Assembly: GCF_902499075.1 (NCBI RefSeq) | Contig: NZ_CABVPP010000038.1 | Coordinates: 1-64,000 of the forward strand | Length of the DNA: 64,000 nt | From: Burkholderia pseudomultivorans | GTDB taxonomy: Bacteria; Pseudomonadota; Gammaproteobacteria; Burkholderiales; Burkholderiaceae | Direction: 5' to 3' | Shown here: positions 26,581 to 35,340 of the stretch, piece after piece | Position numbering within the stretch: the first letter of the stretch is position 1 | How the letters are laid out: the number at the start of each line of letters is the position of its first letter | The notes under the pieces: model-generated | Told to the model about the DNA's origin: nothing | Database searches by the model: none | Seen by the model: only the letters and a program-made list of their open reading frames with translations | Made by a program: the position numbers and the translations under genes

Positions 26581-27114
26581 TCAGGCTGCCTTTTCCTGCG
26601 CGTCGGCGTTCAGCAGGTCGACGTAGGCGACCGCGACCAGATCGTCCGGCGACACGCCGAGCTTCGTAAACACGTCGTGCGCCTCGGCTTCGCCGCCCGC
26701 TTCGTCGTCGTCGGGGCCGAGCACGACTTCCAGTTCGATGAAGTCGCCGAGGCCGTCGACGCGGTCGAGGTGGATGCGCGTGCGTCCCGCGAGATAGACG
26801 TGGCGCTCCTTCGTGACGATGCCGCGTGTGGTCAGCGCGGTGGCGAGCAGCGCGTGCATCGCGTCGGGGTTCGTCACCGGGCTGCGCGTGTAGTACGACG
26901 CCTTCGGGCCGTCGCGATCGTCGCGCTGGTAGAAGATCAGCTCGGCCGGCGTGCCGTCCTCGAAGCGGCGCAGCTTCAGCCGGCCGCGCGGCACGTCGTA
27001 GAAGAAATCCTGCTGGCGATAGAACAGCGGCGCTTCGGTCGCAAGCGTAGCCGCCTGTTCGCGCAGCCGCTCGAACTCACGGGCGCGGGCTTTGATCTCG
27101 ATGTTGCGGGCCAT
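26581..27114 (-). CDS. CYTH-domain protein (class IV adenylate cyclase / triphosphatase fold)
   Basis: The 177-residue protein has the CYTH signature ExExK at its start (MARNIEIKAR) and further acidic/basic tunnel residues: LKLRRFEDG, LIFYQRDD, RIHLDRVDGLGDFIELEVVL. CYTH enzymes hydrolyse or cyclise triphosphates in a metal-dependent tunnel. The CyaB-like arrangement could mean an adenylate cyclase or an inorganic/thiamine triphosphatase; the sequence alone does not decide. A good AAGGAGACC ribosome site precedes ATG 27114. It stands alone between converging and parallel neighbours. Confidence 0.85.
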   Translation of the reverse strand: MARNIEIKARAREFERLREQAATLATEAPLFYRQQDFFYDVPRGRLKLRRFEDGTPAELIFYQRDDRDGPKASYYTRSPVTNPDAMHALLATALTTRGIVTKERHVYLAGRTRIHLDRVDGLGDFIELEVVLGPDDDEAGGEAEAHDVFTKLGVSPDDLVAVAYVDLLNADAQEKAA

Positions 27115-27295
27115 GCGGGTCTCCTTCAATCGACAAGGGTCTCGCGAGTGTGCGAATGCACAATCTAGCAAAAAGGCCGCGACGGCGGCGTGACGGCGAC
27201 ATGGCGTGGGCGCCTCGCGGCGAAGCGACGCGCGGCCTGCCGCAGCGGCAGCGCTGCGCTCCGTGCAGCACGCCACGCCGTTTCATCAGCGCCGC

Positions 27296-28195
27296 TCATA
27301 TCGCCCACTGCGTCTCGATCAGCGTAAGCGCGGCCGCGATCGCGGGCTCGTCGCGCCGCGCGGCGAGCGTCACGAAGCTCAGCTCGGTCGGCACCGTCAC
27401 GCGCTCGACGATCGTCAGCGCGTGGGCGTGCGCCTCGGCCAGCGCGGTCGAATCGCGCGCGAGCGTCAGACCGATCCCTGATTTCACGAGGTCGAGCATC
27501 GACTGTTCCTGGTCGACTTCGGCGACCTTCACCGGCTGCGCACCGGCTTGCGCGAAGCGCCGCGACAGCAGCCGGTTGTGCGCGGACGCGGGCGGCGTCC
27601 AGATCCACGGCAGCGCGGCGAGCGCGCGCCAGTCGTGCGCGCGCTGCACGCGCTCCTTCCAGCCGGCCGGTGCGAGCACGCGGTACTGGAAACGCGTGAG
27701 CGTGACCGTGTGGAACAGCGCGCCGTCGCGCGGATCGTCGTCGCCGGGCCGGCCGATGTAGTAGCCGGCGTCGAGCGCCTGCGTGCGCACCTGTTCGAGC
27801 ACCCAGCCCGACATGCCGTGGCGCAGCGCGGTCTCGATCTGCGGATGGGTCTCGACGAGCGCGCGCAGGAAGCCGCCGAGGCGCAGGAAGCCGGGATCGA
27901 GGATCGTGCCGATCCGCAGCCGGCCGCGCACCTCGTGACGCAGCGCGGCAGCCGCGCGTTCGACGTCGGCGGCCGCGGCGAGCGCGCGCTCCGCATGCGG
28001 CAGCAGCGTCTGGCCGTCGCGCGTGAGCAGCAGCCCGTGCGACGTGCGCGTAAACAGCGCGACGCCCAGCGTTTCCTGCAGATGCTTGATCCGCAGGCTG
28101 ACGGCCGGCTGCGTCAGGTGCAGTTGCGCGGCGGCGCGCGTCAGGTTGCCTTCGCGGGCGACCGTCGCGAACGCGCGGAGCAGGGTGAGATCCAT
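27296..28195 (-). CDS. LysR-family transcriptional regulator
   Basis: The 299-residue protein has a canonical LysR N-terminus (MDLTLLRAFATVAREGNLTRAAAQLHLTQPAVSLRIKHLQETLGVALFTR) and a periplasmic-binding-like effector domain from about residue 88. The start at 28195 is chosen because LysR proteins begin a few residues before this helix; an upstream ATG at 28234 would add 13 residues and overlap a palindromic operator-like element. It is divergent from the GMC oxidoreductase gene and probably regulates it. Confidence 0.92.
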   Translation of the reverse strand: MDLTLLRAFATVAREGNLTRAAAQLHLTQPAVSLRIKHLQETLGVALFTRTSHGLLLTRDGQTLLPHAERALAAAADVERAAAALRHEVRGRLRIGTILDPGFLRLGGFLRALVETHPQIETALRHGMSGWVLEQVRTQALDAGYYIGRPGDDDPRDGALFHTVTLTRFQYRVLAPAGWKERVQRAHDWRALAALPWIWTPPASAHNRLLSRRFAQAGAQPVKVAEVDQEQSMLDLVKSGIGLTLARDSTALAEAHAHALTIVERVTVPTELSFVTLAARRDEPAIAAALTLIETQWAI

Positions 28196-28215
28196 CGTCG
28201 TGATATGAGCGCGGC

Positions 28216-28236
28216 TTATAACGCGGTTCAGCATAA
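28216..28236. promoter_or_regulatory. Possible LysR operator
   Basis: TTAT at 28216-28219 and ATAA at 28233-28236 frame an imperfect dyad upstream of the LysR start, of the T-N11-A-containing kind that LysR proteins favour. The position between divergent genes supports it, but the dyad arms are short. Confidence 0.33.
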
Positions 28237-28433
28237 CTCATTGGATCGGCGGCCGGCAGCGGGAGTACGCTTCATCGACCGGATCGGCCGGTGATCCGGC
28301 GGTTCGGCGATCTGCAGGAGAGGCGCGCCGGCCGCGACATGACGAACGCCGCGCATGCGACGCATGGCGCACTATGCTGGAAATGCCGGGCGGCATCGCG
28401 CCGCGCGGCGCACAACAAGGAAGGGGACACGCC

Positions 28434-30119
28434 GTGAATGCTCAACGCACGCTCGAGGGCGAATTCGATTACGTGATCGTCGGCGCGGGCACCGCGGGCT
28501 GCGTGCTCGCGAACCGCCTGACCGAGGATCCGGATATCCGCGTGCTGCTGCTCGAAGCGGGCGGCAAGGACGACTATCACTGGATCCATATCCCGGTCGG
28601 CTATCTGTACTGCATCGGCAATCCGCGCACCGACTGGCTGTACAAGACGCAGCCCGAAGCGGGGCTCAACGGCCGCGCGCTGTCGTATCCGCGCGGGCGC
28701 GTGCTCGGCGGCTGCTCGTCGATCAACGGAATGATCTACATGCGCGGCCAGCGCGACGATTACGACCGCTGGGCGCGCGAGACCGGCGATGCGGGCTGGT
28801 CGTGGGACAGCGTGCTGCCGGTCTTCAAGCGCAGCGAGGATCACCATGCGGGCGCGAGCGACGCGCACGGCGCGGGCGGCTACTGGCGCGTCGAAAAGCA
28901 GCGGCTGCGCTGGGAGATCCTCGAATCGTTCGCGCAGGCCGCGCAACAGACGGGCATACCCGCCACCGACGATTTCAACCGCGGCGACAATTCGGGGGTC
29001 GGCTATTTCGAGGTCAACCAGAAGCGCGGCGTGCGCTGGAATACGTCGAAGGCGTTCCTGCGGCCCGCGATGGCGCGCCCGAACCTGACCGTGATCACCG
29101 GCGCGCATGCGCAGCGCGTGATCTTCGACGGGCGGCGCGCGGTCGGCGTCGAATACCGCGGCGGCGGCACCGACTACGTCGCGCGCGCACGCGTCGAAGT
29201 GCTGCTCACGTCGGGCGCGGTGAATTCGCCGCAGCTGCTCGAACTGTCGGGCATCGGCGACGGCCGCCGGCTGCAGGCGCTCGGCATCGACGTCGTGCAG
29301 GACCTGCCGGGCGTCGGCGAGAACCTGCAGGATCACCTGCAGCTGCGCATGGCGTTTCGCGTCGAAGGCGTGCGCACGCTGAACACGCTCGCCGCGAACT
29401 GGTGGGGCAAGCTGATGATCGGCGCCCAATATGCGCTGCTGCAGCGCGGGCCGATGTCGATGGCGCCGTCGCAGCTCGGCGCGTTCGCGAAATCCGATCC
29501 GGACGATCCGGCGCTGACGAGCCCCGATCTCGAGTACCACGTGCAGCCGCTGTCGCTCGAGCGCTTCGGCGAGCCGCTGCACCGCTTCAATGCATTTACC
29601 GCGTCGGTGTGCCATCTGCGGCCGACCTCGCGTGGCAGCGTGCACATCGCGAGCACCGATCCGCACGCGGCGCCCGTGATCGCGCCGAACTACCTGACGA
29701 CCGACCACGATCGCCGCGTCGCCGCGAACGCGCTGCGGCTGACGCGCCGCATCGCGTCCGCGCCGGCGCTCGCGCGCTATCGTCCCGAGGAAATCCTGCC
29801 CGGTCCGCGCTACCGGACCGAAGCGGAATTGCAGGAGGCGGCAGGGGCGGTCGGCACGACGATCTTCCACCCGGTCGGCACCTGCCGGATGGGCCGCGCG
29901 GACGACGAACGCGCGGTCGTCGACAGCCGGCTGCGCGTGCGCGGCATCGCGGGGCTGCGGATCGTCGATGCGTCGGTGATGCCGTTCATCACGTCCGGCA
30001 ACACCAATTCGCCGACGCTGATGATCGCGGAACGCGCGAGCGACATGATCCGCGCCGATCGCCGCGCGGCGCGCGACGCGACGCCGGTGCAAACCGATGC
30101 GGCCGTGACGGTTGCGTGA
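28434..30119 (+). CDS. GMC-family FAD-dependent oxidoreductase (choline dehydrogenase-like)
   Basis: The 561-residue protein is a glucose-methanol-choline oxidoreductase. It has the FAD motif DYVIVGAGTAGCVLANRL (about residues 12-29), the GMC signature 1 RGRVLGGCSSINGMIYMRG, signature 2 LTSGAVNSPQLLELSGIG, and the C-terminal active-site segment FHPVGTCRMG...NTNSPTLMIAER with its His/Asn pair. It oxidises an alcohol, substrate unknown. The GTG at 28434 follows AAGGAAGGGG; a longer frame from 28374 is not favoured. It is divergent from the LysR gene. Confidence 0.92.
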   Translation: MNAQRTLEGEFDYVIVGAGTAGCVLANRLTEDPDIRVLLLEAGGKDDYHWIHIPVGYLYCIGNPRTDWLYKTQPEAGLNGRALSYPRGRVLGGCSSINGMIYMRGQRDDYDRWARETGDAGWSWDSVLPVFKRSEDHHAGASDAHGAGGYWRVEKQRLRWEILESFAQAAQQTGIPATDDFNRGDNSGVGYFEVNQKRGVRWNTSKAFLRPAMARPNLTVITGAHAQRVIFDGRRAVGVEYRGGGTDYVARARVEVLLTSGAVNSPQLLELSGIGDGRRLQALGIDVVQDLPGVGENLQDHLQLRMAFRVEGVRTLNTLAANWWGKLMIGAQYALLQRGPMSMAPSQLGAFAKSDPDDPALTSPDLEYHVQPLSLERFGEPLHRFNAFTASVCHLRPTSRGSVHIASTDPHAAPVIAPNYLTTDHDRRVAANALRLTRRIASAPALARYRPEEILPGPRYRTEAELQEAAGAVGTTIFHPVGTCRMGRADDERAVVDSRLRVRGIAGLRIVDASVMPFITSGNTNSPTLMIAERASDMIRADRRAARDATPVQTDAAVTVA

Positions 30120-30542
30120 CGAAACACCCCGCGGGCGGCCATCCCGTGATCGGGATGGTCCGCTGATTCGCATAGCGAAGAATCGCGCGCGGCGACGGCG
30201 ATCGGCCCTGCACGATTCGTGCACGCCGCGCGCTTGCGCGGTTTTTTTGTCGATGCGATGCCGTTCGTGCACGTATCGAGTGCGCGCGCAGCCACGAAAA
30301 AACACGCCGAAAACCGTGCGCCGGCGCACCCGGCATCGCGGCCAGCCCTATAAGTGCAAATCCCGATGATTGCACTGCACCAACGGCGCGACAATGACGC
30401 GCAGTGTGCATACGCGTCGGCGCGGGAGACCACCCTCGAGGCGTAAACGGCGTCCGGGGGCAGCCCGCCGATCCGCTGACCTGTTCGCGGCCGCTTGCGC
30501 GAATCTTCCCGGTGCTTCGCCTGACTTCGTACGGAAGGGAAC
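30120..30542. other. Intergenic region before the first HAAT ABC operon
   Basis: Besides the terminator at 30226-30248, this 423-bp region must carry the promoter of the first importer operon. I see short TGCAC-type repeats around 30354-30382 but no complete promoter or operator that I can support, and no clear ribosome site stronger than the AAGGGAAC just before the ATG. Confidence 0.35.
30226..30248 (+). terminator. Intrinsic terminator after the GMC oxidoreductase gene
   Basis: The stem CCGCGC / GCGCGG (30226-30231, 30236-30241) with loop GCTT is followed by seven Ts at 30242-30248, about 105 bp after the stop codon. Confidence 0.82.
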
Positions 30543-31322
30543 ATGATTCTCGGCGACACGATTCTGGAAACACGCGGACTGACGAAGGAATTCAGGGGCT
30601 TCACCGCCGTGAACGGCGTCAACCTGCGTGTGCGCCGCGGCGCGATCCATGCGCTGATCGGTCCGAACGGCGCGGGCAAGACCACCTGCTTCAACCTGCT
30701 GACCAAGTTCCTGACGCCGACGGCCGGCCAGATCGTCTTCAACGGGATCGACATCACCGACGAGCGGCCCGCGCAGGTCGCGCGGCGCGGCATCATCCGC
30801 TCGTTCCAGATCTCGGCCGTATTCCCGCATCTCACCGCATTGCAGAACGTGCGCATCGGCCTGCAGCGCGCGCTCGGCACCGAATTCCACTTCTGGCGCA
30901 GCGAACGCACGCTCCGGCGCCTCGACGATCGCGCGATGGACCTGCTCACGCAGGTCGGCCTGACCGATTTCGCGAACGTGCGGACCGTCGAGCTCGCATA
31001 TGGTCGCAAGCGCGCGCTCGAGATCGCGACGACGCTCGCGATGGAGCCCGAACTGATGCTGCTCGACGAGCCCACGCAAGGGATGGGCCACGAGGACGTC
31101 GACCGCGTGACCGCGCTGATCAAGAAGGTCGCGAGCGGCCGCACGATCCTGATGGTCGAGCACAACATGAACGTGATCGCCGGCATCTCCGACACGATTA
31201 CCGTCCTGCAGCGCGGCGAGGTGCTCGCCGAAGGCTCGTACGCGGAGGTGTCGAAGAATCCGCTCGTGATCGAGGCCTACATGGGCAGCGCCGATGCGGC
31301 GCTCGCGGGAGCCCACGCATGA
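30543..31322 (+). CDS. HAAT ABC importer ATPase, LivG-like
   Basis: The 259-residue ATPase belongs to the LivG branch of branched-chain amino acid/hydrophobic amino acid (HAAT) importers. It has Walker A GPNGAGKTT (residues 40-48), the LivG-type QISAVFPHLTALQNV region, a signature segment degenerate at LAYGRKRALEIA in place of LSGGQ, Walker B ELMLLDEPTQGMG, and the His-loop VEHNM. It is the first gene of an operon of five: ATPase, ATPase, binding protein, permease, permease. The substrate is not evident. Confidence 0.9.
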   Translation: MILGDTILETRGLTKEFRGFTAVNGVNLRVRRGAIHALIGPNGAGKTTCFNLLTKFLTPTAGQIVFNGIDITDERPAQVARRGIIRSFQISAVFPHLTALQNVRIGLQRALGTEFHFWRSERTLRRLDDRAMDLLTQVGLTDFANVRTVELAYGRKRALEIATTLAMEPELMLLDEPTQGMGHEDVDRVTALIKKVASGRTILMVEHNMNVIAGISDTITVLQRGEVLAEGSYAEVSKNPLVIEAYMGSADAALAGAHA

Positions 31323-32074
31323 AGCACAGCGAACGGGAGGAACGCGAATTGAGCGGCGTCGAAAGCGGTACGCCCGCGCTGGAGATCACGGGGCTCGAAG
31401 CCTGGTACGGGGAATCCCACATATTGCACGGTGTCGACCTGAGCGTGCACCGCGGCGAGGTCGTCACGCTGCTCGGCCGCAACGGCGCGGGCCGCACGAC
31501 GACGCTGCGCGCGATCATGGGCCTCACCGGCCGCCGCAGCGGCTCGATCAAGGTCGCGGGCAACGAGACGATCGGCCTCGCCACGCATCGCATCGCGCAT
31601 TTCGGCGTCGGCTACTGCCCTGAGGAGCGCGGGATCTTCTCGAGCCTGTCGTGCGAGGAGAACCTGCTGCTGCCGCCGCCGATCGGGCCGCGCGAGCACG
31701 CAATGCCGCTCGACGAGATCTACGCGATGTTCCCGAACCTCGCGTCGCGCCGGCAGAGCCAGGGCACGCGGCTGTCCGGCGGCGAGCAGCAGATGCTCGC
31801 GGTCGCGCGGATCCTGCGCACGGGCGCGAACCTGCTGCTGCTCGACGAGATTTCCGAGGGCCTCGCGCCGGTGATCGTGCAGGCGCTCGCGCGCATGATC
31901 GTCGCGCTGAAGTCGCGCGGCTACACGATCGTGATGGTCGAGCAGAATTTCCGCTTCGCCGCGCCGCTCGCCGATCGCTTCTACGTGATGGAGCACGGCC
32001 GCATCGTCGAGCATTTCCGCGCCACCGAACTGGAAGGCAAGATGCCGATCCTTCACGACCTGCTCGGGGTGTGA
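31319..32074 (+). CDS. HAAT ABC importer ATPase, LivF-like, with altered Walker A
   Basis: The 251-residue protein is the LivF-type partner ATPase. It keeps the signature LSGGEQQMLAVARIL, Walker B NLLLLDEISEG and His-like switch VEQNF. The Walker A reads GRNGAGRTTT: the ATP-phosphate-binding Lys is Arg (codon CGC). The partner ATPase upstream has the normal Lys. The ATG at 31319 overlaps the upstream stop (ATGA-type), so translation is coupled. An N-terminal extension of about 20 residues precedes the usual LivF start. Confidence 0.88.
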   Translation: MKHSEREERELSGVESGTPALEITGLEAWYGESHILHGVDLSVHRGEVVTLLGRNGAGRTTTLRAIMGLTGRRSGSIKVAGNETIGLATHRIAHFGVGYCPEERGIFSSLSCEENLLLPPPIGPREHAMPLDEIYAMFPNLASRRQSQGTRLSGGEQQMLAVARILRTGANLLLLDEISEGLAPVIVQALARMIVALKSRGYTIVMVEQNFRFAAPLADRFYVMEHGRIVEHFRATELEGKMPILHDLLGV

Positions 32075-32151
32075 CGCCGCCCCGTTTCCGTTGCCGCTAG
32101 CCGTGGCGGCCGTCGAATAACCACAACGCATCAGAACAACAGGAGACGTCA

Positions 32152-33351
32152 ATGAAAATGAAGACCCTCGCACACGCGTGCCTTGCGCTCGCGAGCGCCG
32201 CATTCACCGCCGGCGCCGCGCATGCCGCGGATAGCGTGAAGATCGGTTTCATCACCGACATGTCGGGGCTTTACGCGGACATCGACGGGCAGGGCGGCCT
32301 CGAGGCGATCCGGATGGCGGTCGCCGATTTCGGCGGCAAGGTGCTCGGCAAGCCGATCGAGGTCGTCTACGCCGATCACCAGAACAAGGCCGACATCGCC
32401 GCGTCGAAGGCGCGCGAATGGATGGACCGCGGCGGGCTCGACCTGCTGGTCGGCGGCACGAATTCGGCCACCGCGCTGTCGATGAACCAGGTCGCGGCCG
32501 AGAAGAAGAAGGTCTACATCAACATCGGCGCGGGCGCCGACACGCTGACCAACGAGCAGTGCACGCCGTATACGGTCCACTACGCGTACGACACGATGGC
32601 GCTCGCGAAGGGCACCGGCTCGGCGGTGGTGAAGCAGGGCGGCAAGACGTGGTTCTTCCTGACCGCCGACTACGCGTTCGGCAAGGCGCTCGAGAAGAAC
32701 ACGTCGGACGTCGTGAAGGCGAATGGCGGGCAGGTGCTCGGCTCGGTGCGCCATCCGCTGTCCGCGTCGGACTTCTCGTCGTTTCTGCTGCAGGCGCAGT
32801 CGTCGAAGGCGCAGATCCTCGGCCTCGCGAACGCCGGCGGCGACACGATCAATTCGATCAAGGCCGCGAAGGAGTTCGGCATCACCAAGACGATGAAGAT
32901 CGCCGCGCTGCTGATGTTCATCGACGACGTGCACAGCCTCGGCCTCGAGACGACGCAGGGCCTCGTGCTGACCGACAGCTGGTACTGGAACCGCGACGCG
33001 GCATCGCGCCAGTGGGCGCAGCGCTACTTCGGCAAGATGAAGAAGATGCCGTCGAGCCTGCAGGCGGCCGACTATTCGTCGGTGACGACCTACCTGAAGG
33101 CGGTGCAGGCGGCCGGCACGACCGACTCCGACAAGGTGATGGCCGAGCTGAAGAAGATGAAGATCAACGACTTCTACGCGAAGGGCTACATCCGCCAGGA
33201 CGGCAGCATGATCCACGACATGTATCTGATGGAGGTGAAGAAGCCGTCCGAGTCGAAGGAGCCGTGGGACTACTACAAGGTGCTCGCGACGATTCCGGGC
33301 GAACAGGCATTCGCGACCAAGCAGGAATCGCGCTGCGCGCTGTGGAAGTAG
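32152..33351 (+). CDS. HAAT ABC importer periplasmic substrate-binding protein
   Basis: The 399-residue protein is a type I (LivJ-like) binding protein with a signal peptide (residues 1-25, ending GAAHA) and the family start DSVKIGFITDMSGLYADIDGQGG. Two cysteines (NEQCTPYTVHY and SRCALWK at the C-terminus) may form a disulfide, a feature of the larger subclass that binds aromatic or other non-classical ligands. The GAGAxT-type ribosome site ACAGGAGA precedes the ATG. It is third in the first importer operon. The ligand is unknown. Confidence 0.9.
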   Translation: MKMKTLAHACLALASAAFTAGAAHAADSVKIGFITDMSGLYADIDGQGGLEAIRMAVADFGGKVLGKPIEVVYADHQNKADIAASKAREWMDRGGLDLLVGGTNSATALSMNQVAAEKKKVYINIGAGADTLTNEQCTPYTVHYAYDTMALAKGTGSAVVKQGGKTWFFLTADYAFGKALEKNTSDVVKANGGQVLGSVRHPLSASDFSSFLLQAQSSKAQILGLANAGGDTINSIKAAKEFGITKTMKIAALLMFIDDVHSLGLETTQGLVLTDSWYWNRDAASRQWAQRYFGKMKKMPSSLQAADYSSVTTYLKAVQAAGTTDSDKVMAELKKMKINDFYAKGYIRQDGSMIHDMYLMEVKKPSESKEPWDYYKVLATIPGEQAFATKQESRCALWK

Positions 33352-33367
33352 GCATGACGCCGCGGCG

Positions 33368-33436
33368 CGCATCGCGCGTGCCGCGGGCCTGCGGCCGCCG
33401 CGACGTGCCCGCGGCGCCGCCCGCACGCGCGATGCG
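33368..33436 (+). promoter_or_regulatory. Intercistronic stem-loop between binding-protein and permease genes
   Basis: A perfect 14-bp inverted repeat (33368-33381 with 33423-33436) encloses a second 8-bp pair CCGCGGGC / GCCCGCGG (33381-33388 with 33407-33414). The structure lies 17 bp after the binding-protein stop. Such stem-loops often protect the upstream message and reduce downstream expression, fitting the need for excess binding protein. Confidence 0.65.
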
Positions 33437-33481
33437 TGACAGGTTGCGCGCGCAACGAAACTCATTCTGACGGCAAAGTCG

Positions 33482-34366
33482 ATGGAAATCTTTGGCATTC
33501 CGTTGCCGGCGATGCTGAGCCAGTTGCTGCTCGGGCTCGTCAACGGCTCGTTCTACGCGATCCTGAGCCTCGGGCTCGCGGTAATTTTCGGGCTGCTCAA
33601 CGTGATCAACTTCGCGCACGGCGCGCTGTTCATGCTGGGCGCGATGCTCGCGTGGATGGGGCTGTCGTATTTCGGGCTGCCGTACTGGGCGATGCTGGTG
33701 CTCGCGCCGCTGATCGTCGGTGCGTTCGGGATCCTGATCGAGCGCTCGATGCTGCGCTGGCTGTACAAGCTCGATCACCTGTACGGGCTGCTGCTGACGT
33801 TCGGCCTGACGCTGGTCGTCGAAGGCGTGTTCCGCTCGATCTACGGCTCGTCGGGGCAGCCGTACGACGTGCCGTCGCAGCTGTCCGGCGCGACCAACCT
33901 CGGCTTCATGTTCCTGCCGAACTACCGCGCGTGGGTCGTCGTCGCGTCGCTCGCGGTGTGCCTCGCGACCTGGTTCGTGATCGAGAAGACGCGCCTGGGC
34001 GCCTACCTGCGCGCGGGCACCGAGAACCCGAAGCTGGTCGAGGCGTTCGGCGTGAACGTACCGATGATGATCACGCTCACCTACGGGTTCGGCGTCGCGC
34101 TCGCCGCGTTCGCCGGCGTGCTGGCCGCGCCGGTGATCCAGGTGTCGCCGCTGATGGGCCAGCCGATGATCATCACCGTGTTCGCGGTGGTCGTGATCGG
34201 CGGGATGGGATCGATCCTCGGCTCGATCGTCACGGGCCTGCTGCTCGGCGTGATCGAGGGCTTCACGCGCGTGTTCTACCCCGAAGCGTCGGCGACGGTC
34301 GTGTTCGTGATCATGGCGATCGTGCTGCTGATTCGCCCGGCGGGCCTGTTCGGCAAGGAAAAATGA
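33482..34366 (+). CDS. HAAT ABC importer permease, LivH-like
   Basis: The 294-residue inner-membrane permease has about eight hydrophobic segments and LivH motifs LLLGLVNGSFYAILSLGLAVIFG, INFAHGALFMLG near the N-terminus and the EAA-like loop with VEAFGVNV. It pairs with the LivM-like permease, whose start overlaps its stop. Confidence 0.92.
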   Translation: MEIFGIPLPAMLSQLLLGLVNGSFYAILSLGLAVIFGLLNVINFAHGALFMLGAMLAWMGLSYFGLPYWAMLVLAPLIVGAFGILIERSMLRWLYKLDHLYGLLLTFGLTLVVEGVFRSIYGSSGQPYDVPSQLSGATNLGFMFLPNYRAWVVVASLAVCLATWFVIEKTRLGAYLRAGTENPKLVEAFGVNVPMMITLTYGFGVALAAFAGVLAAPVIQVSPLMGQPMIITVFAVVVIGGMGSILGSIVTGLLLGVIEGFTRVFYPEASATVVFVIMAIVLLIRPAGLFGKEK

Positions 34367-35340
34367 TGCAGAGAAAAGTGCTCTACGGTGTGCTGCTCGC
34401 CGCACTGCTCGTCGCGCCGTTCATCGGCGCGTATCCGGTGTTCGTGATGAAGGTGCTCGCGTTCGCCCTGTTCGCGGCCGCGTTCAACCTGCTGATCGGC
34501 TATACGGGGCTGCTGTCGTTCGGCCATGCGATGTTCCTCGCGACGGCCGGCTATGCGACCGGCTATTCGATGCAGACGCTCGGTTTCACGCCCGAGCTCG
34601 GCGTGCTCGCGGGCACCGTGGCCGCGACGCTGCTCGGGCTCGCGGTGGGCCTGTTCGCGATCCGCCGGCAGGGGATCTACTTCGCGATGATCACGCTCGC
34701 GTTCGCGCAGATGGTCTACTTCATCTACCTGCAGGCGCCGTTCACGCACGGCGAGGACGGGCTGCAGGGCGTGCCGCGCGGCCGGCTGTTCGGGCTGCTC
34801 GACCTGTCGAACGACGTCGCGCTGTACTACGTGGTGCTGGCCGTGATCGTCGCCGCGTGCGCGTTCATCGTGCGCGTCGTCCATTCGCCGTTCGGCCAGG
34901 TGCTGATCGCGATCAAGGAGAATGAGGCGCGCGCGATCTCGCTCGGCTACGACACCGACCGCTTCAAGCTGCTCGCCTTCGTGTTGTCGGCGGGGCTTGC
35001 GGGGCTGGCCGGCTCGCTGAAGGTGCTGGTGCTCGGCTTCGAGACGCTGTCCGACGCGTACTGGACGATGTCGGGCCTCGTCGTGCTGATGACGCTCGTC
35101 GGCGGGATGGGCACGCTGTTCGGGCCGCTGCTCGGCGCGGCGCTGATCGTCGCGCTCGAGGATCGTCTCGGCGATATCGGCGAATGGCTCGCGTCGACCA
35201 CCGGCATCGGCTGGTTTCATTCGCTCGGCGAATCGGCGACGATCGTCACCGGGCTGATCTTCATTGCGTGCGTGCTCGCGTTCCGGCGCGGGATCGTCGG
35301 CGAGATGATCGCGCGGGTCAAGCCGCTCCGGGCATCGTAG
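34363..35340 (+). CDS. HAAT ABC importer permease, LivM-like
   Basis: The 325-residue inner-membrane permease has the LivM pattern: AAFNLLIGYTGLLSFGHAMF near the N-terminus, about nine hydrophobic segments, and the cytoplasmic loop IKENEARAISLGYD that contacts the ATPase. ATG 34363 overlaps the livH-like stop (ATGATGA), so the two are coupled. It is the last gene of the first importer operon. Confidence 0.92.
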   Translation: MMQRKVLYGVLLAALLVAPFIGAYPVFVMKVLAFALFAAAFNLLIGYTGLLSFGHAMFLATAGYATGYSMQTLGFTPELGVLAGTVAATLLGLAVGLFAIRRQGIYFAMITLAFAQMVYFIYLQAPFTHGEDGLQGVPRGRLFGLLDLSNDVALYYVVLAVIVAACAFIVRVVHSPFGQVLIAIKENEARAISLGYDTDRFKLLAFVLSAGLAGLAGSLKVLVLGFETLSDAYWTMSGLVVLMTLVGGMGTLFGPLLGAALIVALEDRLGDIGEWLASTTGIGWFHSLGESATIVTGLIFIACVLAFRRGIVGEMIARVKPLRAS

